Assembly (NCBI RefSeq): GCF_020382885.2
Contig: NC_058497.1
Span: 17,972,330-18,036,329 of the forward strand
Direction of reading: 5' to 3'
Length of the DNA: 64,000 nucleotides
From: Scatophagus argus
Taxonomy: Eukaryota; Chordata; Actinopteri; Scatophagidae
Each line of letters opens with the position of its first letter. The first letter of the stretch is position 1. The notes beneath the pieces were generated by a model. That model was given only the letters and a program-made list of their open reading frames with translations. It was not told the DNA's origin and searched no databases. Below are positions 1-10,892 of this stretch, one piece after another. Both the position numbers and the translations under genes were made by a program.

Positions 1-3000
1 CTTGGGTTGGCCTGTTGATCAGTGATGATGACTATGGACTTCATGCTGCCCGATCCTTCCAATCTGACCTGGTTCAGTCTGGTAGAGGTTGTCTGGCCTA
101 TGTGGAGGTTTTACCTTGGGACAATGACCAAGATGAATTAAGAAGGATTGTGGATGTAATGAAGAAATCGACAGCTCGTGTGGTCATTTTGTTTGCAAAT
201 GAGGGTCACATGAGTAACCTCATGGAAGAGGTTGGGCATGAAATAAACTTTTTTATAACTGAATATAGTGATAAAATTAATCTTTTATTTATCACACTAA
301 TAGCTTAAAATTACAATGAGATCTTGTCCTGTTAAAATATATTTATTTGGTACTCATAGCTGTTAGTTTTAGAATGGCAAAAGTTCATTCATTCACATTC
401 CACAGACCTGTAATTATGATAAGTATAATGTTACTCATATCTTCTGGAAAACATTGGATTCCATCCATTAATGAATGAGGAGGAAAGATAACTGTGTAAA
501 CTGCACATAATTCAGAGGACTAGACACAACTTTAGTGGCATGAGAGTGTGAATTTCTATATTTATTATAATGCACAGGTGGCGAGGCAGAATGTGACAGG
601 CCTGCAGTGGATGGCCAGTGAAGCTTGGACAGCAGCTACTGCGCTCCACACTCCTCACCTCACGCCATACCTGGCTGGCACACTGGGTATCGCCATCCGC
701 CGAGGAGAAATCCCAGGCCTCAGAGAATTCCTCTTACAAACACGTCCTGACCTACACAACAACAACAGCTATGGAAACAGCATGGTGAGAGTTTAATCAT
801 GCAGTCTGATCTAGACATTACATGACTAATGTAATTTTGTCTAAAACAATACTTTGAATATATTTCAGATCAACCAGTTTTGGGAATACACATTTCAATG
901 TAGATTTGCACCACCTCCAGCAGACTGGGTAGATGCTGGGGAAGCATTATGCACTGGACAAGAAGATCTGGAAAGTGTGGAGACTGAGCTCATGGATGTT
1001 TCAGACCTCAGTTCAGAGTACAATGTGTACAAGGCTGTGTATGCACTGGCATATGCTCTCGATGACATGCTGCGCTGTGTGCCAGGCAGAGGGCCTTTCA
1101 GAGGACACAGCTGTGGCAGTTTGAAAGGACTGGAGCCATGGCAGGTATGATACCACTATGCATGCCACCTGTTTATATGGCTAAATCCTGGTGGCAATTG
1201 TTTCATGCATTATAATATTTAGAGTGTAGGACCGGACTCTATCCTCTTAGTAAACTGTGTGTTGCAATTTGATCTGATTTCTCATTTCAGTTTTCCAGTT
1301 GTTGTGAGGATTATTTACGCTTACGTACATAAGAAAAAAAAGATTGAATGGATAAAAACCTTTGTGCTGATTTTTGAGTTGAAAAATAAATTATTCTGTG
1401 CTTATATGTTTCACATCTTCATATTGCAAAAGCATAGAGCAAGGTAAAGAGTCATGGTTTTAAATGGCAGGAACGTTTCTAAACTGGAGCTGTGATCCAC
1501 AATCCTTATTTCAGACATACAGCATAATGTGACCTCTTTAATGTCTTCATAGTTCATAAGCGCAGGATGCATTCTGATGACTTAGTGTTGTACTGTTGTA
1601 TTCATTGTAGTCATGCATACATTATACATTGTATGTTGTATAATTCTCTTTGGTTTTTCTCTATCCATTATTCTGATATTCACATAGCTGGTGTATTATT
1701 TAGATAAGGTCAACTTCACCACATCATTTGGTGATCAAGTGACATTTGATGAGAATGGTGATGCCTTACCAATATATGATATCATGAACTGGCTGTGGCT
1801 CCCTGATGGAACCACTAAACTTCAGAATGTGGGTGAGGTTAAGAAGTCAGCCTTCAAAGGTGAAGAACTCACAATTGATGCACACAAAATCTTCTGGAAC
1901 TTTGAATCAAAAAAGGTTACTAATGATTTTTAAGACACCCATGTTGTATTCCATTGATAGCTGATTATAACATTGAAAGAAATGTAGAATAATTTTCAAT
2001 CAGTAGCATGTTGATTTCTTTTCCCAATAGCCACCCCGGTCAGTGTGCAGTGAGAGCTGTCCTCCAGGTACCCGCATGGCCAGAAAGAAAGGGGAACCTG
2101 TGTGCTGCTTTGACTGCATCCCTTGTTCTGAGGGAAAGATCAGCAATGAGACTGGTTTGTATTGAATTTTAAATATTGAAATTTGGAAATATAATATGAA
2201 CATGTATCTCAACACTGTTCCTCTTTTCACAGACTCATTGGAGTGCACCAGTTGTCCAGAGGACTTCTGGTCCAGCCCCCAGCATGATCACTGTGTTCCC
2301 AAGGAAACAGAGTTCCTCTCCTACCATGAACCTCTGGGTATTGGCCTGACAGCTGCTACATTACTGGGCACCTGTATGTGTGCTGTTGTCCTCGGCATCT
2401 TCATCTGTCATCGCAGAACACCTATAGTACGCGCCAACAATTCAGAACTGAGTTTTCAGTTATTGCTGTCACTTAAGTTATGTTTCCTGTGTTCACTGCT
2501 GTTTATTGGTCGTCCCAGACTGTGGACATGCCAGCTGAGACACGCAGCATTTGGGATCAGTTTTGTGCTTTGCATCTCATGTATCCTGGTGAAAACCGTG
2601 GTGGTTCTGGCTGTGTTCAAGGCTTCCAAGCCAGGAGGTGGAGCCAGTCTGAAATGGTTTGGTGCTATGCAGCAGAGAGGGACAGTCATGGTTCTCACTT
2701 CTATTCAGGCAGCAATCTGCACTGCTTGGATTACATCTGCCTCCCCAGTTCCCCATGAAAACACTCAATACAACAATGACAAAATAGTATATGAGTGTGT
2801 AGTTGGGTCCACAGTTGGTTTTGCAGTTTTATTGGGTTATATTGGTTTACTAGCTATCCTCAGTTTTCTGATTGCATTTATAGCAAGAAAACTCCCAGAT
2901 AGTTTCAATGAGGCCAAACTCATCACTTTCAGCATGCTGATCTTCTGTGCTGTGTGGGTGGCCTTTGTCCCTGCTTATGTCAGCTCACCGGGCAAATATG

Positions 3001-3143
3001 CAGATGCAGTGGAGGTATTTGCCATCCTGGCCTCCAGTTTTGGCCTCTTGGTAGCACTGTTTGGACCCAAATGTTACATAATCCTGCTGAGACCAGAGAG
3101 GAACACAAAGAAAGCTATCATGGGTCGAGGTATAAAGACATAA
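1..3143 (+). CDS. OlfC/V2R-type chemosensory receptor, copy 1 (5' part outside window)
   Basis: Class C GPCR expected in the olfactory epithelium. Visible exons are 4 (1-230, start cut off), 5 (578-784), 6 (869-1144), 7 (1688-1915), 8 (2031-2154) and 9 (2233-3143), all with AG acceptors and GT donors and one continuous frame. Exon 4 opens in the Venus-flytrap domain at [13 protein letters not shown], whose Tyr is the family's amino-acid-contacting tyrosine. Exon 5 reads WMASEAW and carries the acidic pocket residue. Exon 8 (124 bp, the usual size for the V2R cysteine-rich exon) and the start of exon 9 hold the cysteine-rich domain. Exon 9 holds the seven-helix domain and ends in FGPKCY plus a short tail. 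Intron 6 (543 bp) resembles that of copy 6. The intron 8 donor is GTTTGT, unlike the other copies. No disabling change is visible. Confidence 0.93.
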
Positions 3144-4686
3144 AAGCTGCACTTTATTTCAAAATAAAAGTGCTGATAAAGTGGGGCTGATGCCAAACAA
3201 TTGTGCCTGAACATGAAATTTCTGTGTATATTAACCTCCATAAACACCTGACAGAACACATAATTAAAATATATGCTACTTTCTTTGAAAAAAAGATGAT
3301 CTGTTTTCATTTGATGTCACTATTATTTGTGACCTGTCTTGAGATGATGTGGATATGCTCAACTGCTTTTTATATTGCCCACCTCAGTTTCTTCTGATCT
3401 GCCCAGCCCTTTCTGGCTTTATAAATGAAGACCCAGTCATCCTAGCATCGCTTGCAGTTTTCAGGACTTGGGGCCCTGAGGTTGTACAAGGAGTGGTCTT
3501 TTACAAGTGCAAGTTTGATGCTAGCACGGCACATCCTCCTGAGCCCATTGTTCTAGCTCAGCATGCTTCTCAGCCAACTGGACTCAAAATTAAAATAAAT
3601 AAATAAAATTATCAGAATCACAGCATGCACAGGCTCAGTACTTCAGATAAAATGGCAGTCAAGATCAGGATAGTTTCCACAGAAAAAAAAGTTACATTAT
3701 CTTCACTGGTGTAATAAGTTTTTGCAGTCTCTAAAAGCGGTATCCTTTGTCATTGCCTGTTGTATAGGGAAGCTGAGTAAAGTCATCCTGCATGAAAGAG
3801 TACAGTATGTGAAGCACTCACTATTATTATAGTGAAAGTAATTAAAACTCTTTATCAGGTTTCATGCATGTTGTACTTTACTTCACGTCTCTCACTGTGG
3901 GTGTCAAAAAATTGAAAATGCATATGAATCATAACAATATAATGAGAACATTTACAACACTGAAAATTAGACAGACAAAGGTCTAATGGGGTCATCTGTA
4001 TTTTACATATGTTTCTGGACAACTAATCATATATATTAGCTGATAAGTTATTATTTGTCAAATGCAATAGTAAATCTTAAAATAGGAAAAGGGAAAATGA
4101 GAAATATTTCATTGGACATAATGCCATCTAGTGGAGAATTGCTCCAGAGGCACAGAAAAAAATGGGACTGCACTCAGACCTCTGATGAAATGCATTTGTG
4201 TGGGTGACTGTAGTTATGTGTAAGTAGTAGGTTAGTTTGAAAAAATAAATGTGAGCTGTCTTGTGTACATTGACAACAAGGCGATCTCATATTTCATTGT
4301 TTAAAGTCTTAATCTTTGATTAATTAATGCATACACTAAGGTTTGAATTATGCCTTTTGTGAATTGAAATTGGTATTTTGTTCACGCATAAAATTTTGAA
4401 TCATACTCTGTACAAAGTGCCTCTTCTGAGACACATATTTATCTGATCAGGTATTTAAATGCAGAGTTATTCTGATGAAACTTGTTTGTTTTACAGCAAC
4501 ATAAAAAAGTACTATTTGATCTACTACATATCAGATATGTCAGACCACTTAATATGACAAAATAAATGAATGAATACATGATACTGTAATGACTAATGTG
4601 CACAAATTAGTAGACCTAATTATTACAGCCATCCACAACTTACATTTGGGGTTAGAAATATGGTCATTCAAGCATTTTCAGCCCTG
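3144..4686. other. Spacer between copies 1 and 2
   Basis: AT-rich spacer holding the 3' UTR and flank of copy 1 and the distal upstream region of copy 2. The segment around 3470-3570 (CCTGAGGTTGTACAAG and onward) recurs after copies 2-5 and is part of the duplicated unit. I see no other gene or recognisable mobile element here. Confidence 0.6.
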
Positions 4687-4733
4687 CCCCTAGTTGTGCT
4701 TATGCCCTGGTGGGTGGTGTTGAAGATTAAAAG
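4687..4733 (+). promoter_or_regulatory. Conserved promoter block of copy 2
   Basis: A 47-bp block beginning CCCCTAGTTGTGCTTATGCC and ending GATTAAAAG, found before all nine receptor copies whose 5' end is visible. TTAAAAG is a plausible TATA-like box. It ends exactly 77 bases before the ATG, so a start site some 25-30 bases downstream would leave a 5' UTR of about 50 bases. The block is essentially invariant while sequence further upstream drifts. Promoter function is inferred from conservation and position. Confidence 0.7.
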
Positions 4734-4810
4734 CTGTAAGTCAACAGAAAGGGGTTGACATACCAGTGAGACTGACTGGGCTCAGAAAAGAGGCATACAG
4801 AAGGAAAGTC

Positions 4811-7800
4811 ATGCGGGCGTTTTTAGAATTCAACTTGCTCTTGCTTATGTGTTTCATGTTGTTGTATCAGTTTGTTTCTTCTGCTGAGTCCTCCTCTCTT
4901 TCTTCCTCCTCCTGCCAGTTACAGCAACGTTTTCATTTAAATGGGATGCACAAGCCTGGAGATTTGGTTCTAGGTGGGCTGTTCCTGATCCACTTCTTTA
5001 CTGTTTTTCCTGACATGTCTTTTACATCAGAACCACAACAGCCCACCTGTCATGGGTGAGTCTGTCAGGACAGCAGCAAAAACAGAAATTGGGGATTTTT
5101 AAATATTTTTTTATCATCAAATATTACTCTTTAAACATACTGCTTATTTTTTAAGAATTATTCTCTCAACTGTCAAGAGTGTTTGCAAAACATGTACATA
5201 TATGCAGAATTTGTGTATGTCACATTTTTCATCAGTGTTTTTGTGTGTGTGTTTGTTAGTTTTGATGTTGTAGGATTTAGACGGGCACAGACCATGGCCT
5301 TTGCTATTGATGAGATCAACAGAAACTCCAACCTGCTACCTAATGTGACTCTGGGATACAGTCTTTATGATAATTGTGCTAATCCAGGGGTTGGATTTCG
5401 TGCAGCATTGTCCTTAGTCAGTGGTCAAGAGGATCAGTTTATGTTAGACGAGACTTGTGTTGGAACCCTTTCAGTACTCGGGATTGTGGGTGATTCTTCC
5501 TCTACACATTCTATTGCCATCTCAAGTGTCTTAGGCTTGTACAGAGTGCCTATGGTAAGTTTTTCACATTGCTTTTTTCAGGATGTATTTGATTGTTCTA
5601 ATTTAAATTAAAATTTGAAATCACTTGTAACCATAAAGTATCATCCTTAAAACATGAAAGAGCTTGAAAGACTTCATATACAGTGTGTTTCTTTTACAGG
5701 TGAGTTATTTTGCCACATGTTCCTGTCTGAGTGACCGGCAAAAGTTTCCATCCTTCTTCAGGACAATACCAAGTGATGCTTTCCAGGTGACCAGATATCA
5801 GCAAAATTAAATGCAAAAAGGATAGCATATGAAACATTCCTCAGACGTTTTTTTTTTTTTTTTTTTTGCAATGATAATGTCATGCCTAGGTTTTTTGTTA
5901 TGCTTTGTCTTTTGATTTCTGTCCATGTGCCATGTTCCATGTTTGTCTTGTGCTTCCATGTATTATGTTAAAGGTTTTTGTCATGTCCTGTTTTATTTTG
6001 AAAAGGGTCACTTCCCCTGTGCGTCCTGTTTTCATATAGCTTTGCTTTTAGTTTTCCTGATTACTTTCTCCCTCCTGATGTGTGTCACCTGTGTCTCGTT
6101 GTCCTGTCTATTTAGTCCTTGTCTTCCCAGTCACCTTTGTCTGAGCGTCTGCATTTTTTCCCCCCAAGCCATGCCAAGATCTGCGTTATTTCCATGTCAT
6201 GCTAGGAACCTTTTGTTGTACTTTGCCATGTTTGCCCAGGAGTTTTTGCCACAGTAGGTGTGTTATTTGAGTTTAGCTTTGTTTAATAAAAGACCATTGT
6301 TTTTGGACCTCCACCTCGCCTGCTCCTTTTGACTCTGCATCGGGGTTCATTAAATTTCTGCGTCAGCGACGCCGACATATCGTGACAGATAAATACATTC
6401 CCATGTTTATGTACCTTTGGTCATGTTCTTTTTGTCACTGGTCTCACAGAAAACTGCAAGGCAATAATTAAAGGTCCACTAAAAGGTCTAATGTTAAACC
6501 TGTTCAGCGAATTTTGAAGTGAAAAAATATTTCAGCCTGTACTTTCATCTTTTCGCGCTCAATTCACTCAGGTCCGTGCTATGATCCAGATTCTAAACCA
6601 CTTTGGCTGGACTTGGGTTGGCCTGTTGATCAGTGATGATGACTATGGACTTCACGCTTCCCGATCCTTCCAATCTGACCTTGTTCAGTCTGGTGCAGGG
6701 TGTCTGGCCTATTTGGAGGTTTTGCCTTGGGACAATGACCAAGATGAAATCAGGAGGATTGTGGATGTGCTGACGAAATCTACAGCTCGAGTGGTCATTG
6801 TGTTTGCACAGGAAACTCATATGATGAACCTCATGGAAGAGGTTGGGCATGAAACACAACTTATAGAATAAGGATTATAACTTAACATACTGATAAAACT
6901 CAACATGTTTGTATGATGTTATATAAAATAAATGTACATATATACACACACAGGTGGTGAGGCAGAATGTTACAGGCCTGCAGTGGATTACCAGTGAATC
7001 TTGGACAGCAGCTACTGTGCTCCACACTCCCCACCTCACGCCACACCTGGCTGGCACACTGGGTATCGCCATCCGTCGAGGAGAAATCCCAGGCCTCAGG
7101 GAATTCCTCTTACAAACACGTCCTGACCTACACAACAACAACAGCTATGGCAATAACGTGGTGAGAGTTTAATCATGAAATCTGATCTAGTAACTGCAAG
7201 AACAATATCATTGTTTACATCACATTATTTTGAATATATTTCAGATCAACCAGTTTTGGGAATACACATTTCAGTGTAGATTTGCACCACCTCCAGCAGG
7301 TTGGGTAGATGCTGGGGGAGCATTATGCACTGGGCAGGAAGATCTAGAAAGTGTGGAGACTGAGTTATTGGATGTTTCAGACCTCAGGTCAGAGTACAAT
7401 GTGTACAAGGCTGTGTATGCACTGGCATATGCTCTTGATGACATGCTGCGCTGTGTGCCAGGCAGAGGGCCTTTCAGAGGACACAGCTGTGGCAGTTTGA
7501 AAGAACTGGAGCCATGGCAGGTATGATATCAGATTACATGCCACCTGTTCATGTGGTTTGTTAAATGTTTATTGTAGTAGATAATTTAGAGTGTAGGATG
7601 AAACACAGTCCAGAATACTGTATGTGTTGCAGTCCAAGTTTCTCCATTTTTTCTTCTCCCAGCCTTCTTTAATTTTGCTCTAGTGTAACATCTAGTGCCG
7701 ACAAATTTCATGTAACAACTTTCGCTACCTGTTTGCTACCTGTTGTAGGGACATTTCCATCATCTATCAACTGACAAAACAGATTAGATACAGACTTTTA

Positions 7801-10170
7801 TTTTGTTTTGTTTTGTGCAGTCTGCAGAGAAATCTTTTCTGATATGTTCCAAAGCTTCTTTTAACAGCAGTATACAGCAAGGTATATATAACATGGTTCA
7901 GTGGGCAGGGCAGTCTCCTAGCTGGAAGTTTTCCTGCGTTACAGAGTGATGCAGACAACTGACAGACCAAAAGTCTCAACCACAAAAGAGTTGTTAACGG
8001 AGGTGCTGGACACAGTGCATAACATATTTTGTAAGGATGTAAACTTTGCCTGTGATCCCTTGACAAAAAAAAGATAGAACAATAAGATAAGATAAAACTG
8101 AAATGGTGGATTTTCCCTTTCATTTATGGATTATTGCATAAAAAAGTAAATGTTATACTATAGAGCTTTACCATTGTCAGATGATCACAGTTTCACCATC
8201 TTCCAACCAGAACATAATGTACACAATTTAGAAACTGTATGATAACTATATGTAAGAACTGTATGATAACTGTATGATAATTCTACTGAAAGTTTTAGGT
8301 AGAATATTTTGCAAAAATGTTATAAAGAAAATGTTTTGGTTTCAATGTTCAGCATAATCACTGTCAATGTCACCTGGACTTTCATTTAGCCGCTTATTTT
8401 TTTTTTTTTTAAAAACAAAACAACAAAACAAAACATAAAAGCTTCAAAGCTTTGAAGTTGAGTATTTACTAATACACTTAGTCTAAAAAAATATGAAAAT
8501 TTCTTTATTTTTTATGTCATCCACAGCCCTTATTTCAGACATACAGCATAATGTTTACTATTCAGTGTCTTCATATATTCATCAGTGCAGTATGCATTTT
8601 GATTACTGAAAACTAGCAATTGTTTTGTCCATTATAGTCATATACATTGTACATTGTATAATTCTTTTTTAATGTGTTCTCTTTGGTTTTTCTCTAACCT
8701 TTTATCTGATATTCATATAGCTGGTGTATTATTTGGAAAAGGTCAACTTCACCACATCATTTGGTGATCAAGTGTCATTTGATGAGAATGGTGATGCCTT
8801 ACCAATATATGATATCATGAACTGGCTGTGGCTCCCTGATGGAAGAACTAAACTTCAGAATGTGGGTGAGGTTAAGAAGTCAGCCTTCAAAGATGAAGAA
8901 CTCACAATTGATGCAGACAAAATCTTCTGGAACTTTGAATCAAAAGAGGTTACTAATGATTTTTAAGACAACGATTTTGTAGCCAAAAGAAAACTGACAC
9001 TGAAAACAGTTTAGAATAATATTCAATTAGTAACATGTTGATTTTTTCCCCCTATAGCCACCCCGGTCAGTGTGCAGTGAGAGCTGTCCTCCAGGTACCC
9101 GTGTGGCCAGAAAGAAAGGGGAACCTGTGTGCTGCTTTGACTGCATCCCTTGTTCTGAGGGAAAGATCAGCAATGAGACTGGTTAGCATACAGTTTTAAA
9201 CATTGCAGTTTAGAAATATTATACAAACACGTATCTCAAGACTGTCCCTCTTTTAACAGACTCATTGGAGTGCACCAGTTGTCCAGAGGACTTCTGGCCC
9301 AACCTCCAGCGTGACCACTGCGTTCCCAAGAAAATAGAGTTTCTCTCCTACCATGAACCTCTGGGTATCTGCTTGACAGCTGCTGCATTGCTGGGTACAT
9401 GTATGTGTGCTGTTGTCCTCGGCATCTTCATCTATCATTATACAACACCTATAATACGCGCCAACAATTCAGAACTGAGTTTTCAGTTACTGCTGTCACT
9501 TAAGTTATGTTTCCTGTGTTCACTGCTGTTTATCGGTCGTCCCAGACTGTGGACGTGCCAGCTGAGACATGCAGCATTTGGGATCAGTTTTGTGCTTTGC
9601 ATCTCATGTATCCTGGTAAAAACTGTGGTGGTCCTGGCTGTGTTCAAGGCCTCCAAGCCAGGAGGTGGAGCCAGTCTGAAGTGGTTTGGTGCTATGCAGC
9701 AGAGAGGGACAGTCATTGTTCTCACTTCTGTTCAGGCAGCAATCTGCACTGCCTGGATTGTATCTGCCTCCCCAGTTCCTCATAGAAACACTCAATACAA
9801 CAATGATAAGATTGTTTATGAGTGTGTAGTTGGGTCCACAATTGGTTTTGCAGTTTTACTGAGCTATATCGGCTCCCTGGCTATTCTCAGTTTTGTGATT
9901 GCATTTATAGCAAGGAACCTTCCAGATAGTTTCAATGAGGCCAAACTCATCACTTTCAGCATGCTGATCTTCTGTGCTGTGTGGGTGGCCTTTGTCCCTG
10001 CTTATGTCAGCTCACCAGGCAAATATGCAGATGCAGTGGAGGTATTTGCCATCCTGGCCTCCAGTTTTGGCCTCCTGGTAGCACTGTTTGGACCCAAATG
10101 TTACATAATCCTGCTGAGACCAGAGAGGAACACAAAGAAAGCTATCATGGGTCGAGGCATTCATAAATAA
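4811..10170 (+). CDS. OlfC/V2R-type chemosensory receptor, copy 2
   Basis: Nine exons: 4811-5055, 5260-5554, 5700-5786, 6572-6841, 6954-7160, 7245-7520, 8721-8948, 9058-9181, 9260-10170; 880 residues. Residues 1 to about 24 are a signal peptide. About 30-520 form the Venus-flytrap domain, with GDSSST (159-164), VSYFAT (181-186), DDDYG (Tyr234) and SESW (Glu314) at the positions that contact amino-acid ligands in class C receptors. Residues of about 540-600 are the cysteine-rich domain. Seven helices follow, then FGPKCY (854-859) and a short cytoplasmic tail. The receptor should signal at the plasma membrane of olfactory neurons. The start is the ATG shared by all copies (here MRAF instead of MWAF). 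Intron 3 carries a solo LTR, and intron 6 is the longest of the array (1200 bp). Exon 4 resembles copies 7-10 more than its neighbours. The tail ends GIHK. Confidence 0.95.
5878..6387. mobile_element. Solo LTR (Ty3/gypsy-like) in intron 3 of copy 2
   Basis: A 510-bp segment with ends TGTCATG and CGTGACA (near-perfect short inverted ends of LTR type), an AATAAA signal near 6282, and 5-bp direct repeats GATAA at 5873-5877 and 6388-6392. No internal coding region is present, so it is a solo LTR. The other copies lack it in the same intron, so it arrived after copy 2 split off. The intact target duplication suggests a fairly young insertion. Confidence 0.8.
7521..8720. other. Long intron 6 of copy 2
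   Basis: A 1200-bp intron, against 318-788 bp in the other copies. It has a poly-T/A-rich stretch near 8398-8440. Its ends match intron 6 of the other copies, so the extra length is internal. I recognise no element or gene in it. Confidence 0.5.
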
Positions 10171-10592
10171 AAGCTGCACTTAATTTCGTTGAACAGAATG
10201 AATCCTTTCACTCGAAACAACACAAGAACATAAGCAGTTACTAGTAGCAACTGTACAACAACAATGTTAACATGCTGAAAAAGCTGGGCTGATCCAGAAC
10301 AAATGTGCCTGAATCCAAAATTTCTGTGTATATTAACCTCCATAAACACCTGACTGAACACATGATTAAAATATATGTTACTTTAATTGAGAAAAGATGA
10401 TCTGTTTTCATTTGATATCATTATAATGACAAAATATGTCACTTTCTTTCTTTCTTTCTTATATGCATTTATTTGTGACCTGTCTTGAGATGATGCGGAT
10501 ATGCCCTGAGGTTGTGCAAGAAGTGGTCTTCTGCAAGTGGAAGTTTCATGCTCGCACCGCAGATCTTTCTGAGCCCATCATTTTAGCTCACC
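10171..10592. other. 3' flank of copy 2
   Basis: AT-rich 3' UTR and flank homologous to those after copies 3-6. It contains a short CTTT repeat (about 10443-10460) and the recurring segment with GAGGTTGTGCAAGAAGTGGT. No gene seen. Confidence 0.6.
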
Positions 10593-10892
10593 CTATGGTC
10601 TGACCTCACACCCTTCCCACTGCCCTTGGCTGTGGGTTACAACAAAATACTAAAAGAGTGGGACCCAGACACATCCCCTTCTTCCAGTTGACCTTGCCTC
10701 TGGGCAAACTTCAGTCGAGATTTATTCTGAGCTTTCTTCAACAGTAGTTTTCTCCCAAAAGATTTTGACTGGTGGAGAACACAGGCAAAAGCTGTCACCG
10801 AAGCATGTAACTCCTTCAGAGTAGTTATGGGTGCCTTGATGGCCTCCCTCACTGGTCTCCTGCTTGCCCTGTCACTCAGTTTGTGTGGATGG
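10593..10892 (-). mobile_element. Tc1-like DNA transposon fragment
   Basis: The minus strand between about 10640 and 10890 translates to Tc1-type transposase. MREAIKAPITTLKELHAS and then VLHQSKSFGRK correspond to the N-terminal DNA-binding region and linker of fish Tc1 transposases. It is a short decayed fragment with an internal deletion relative to the related copy at 31.7-32.5 kb. It is cut off at 10892 by the LTR-retroelement fossil. No terminal inverted repeats are visible. Confidence 0.75.

Noticed and set aside
4687-4733. Naming the conserved block as a CTCF or Ebf site
   Set aside because: CAACTAGGGGCAGG (reverse strand) and CCCTGGTGGG only partly fit those consensus patterns; spacing is off by one or two bases, so I kept it as an unnamed promoter block.
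9483-9725. Antisense and alternate-frame open frames of 60-100 codons over exon 9, repeated in most copies
   Set aside because: They sit exactly on the conserved seven-helix exon, their sequences recur only because the sense strand is conserved, and they have no independent support.
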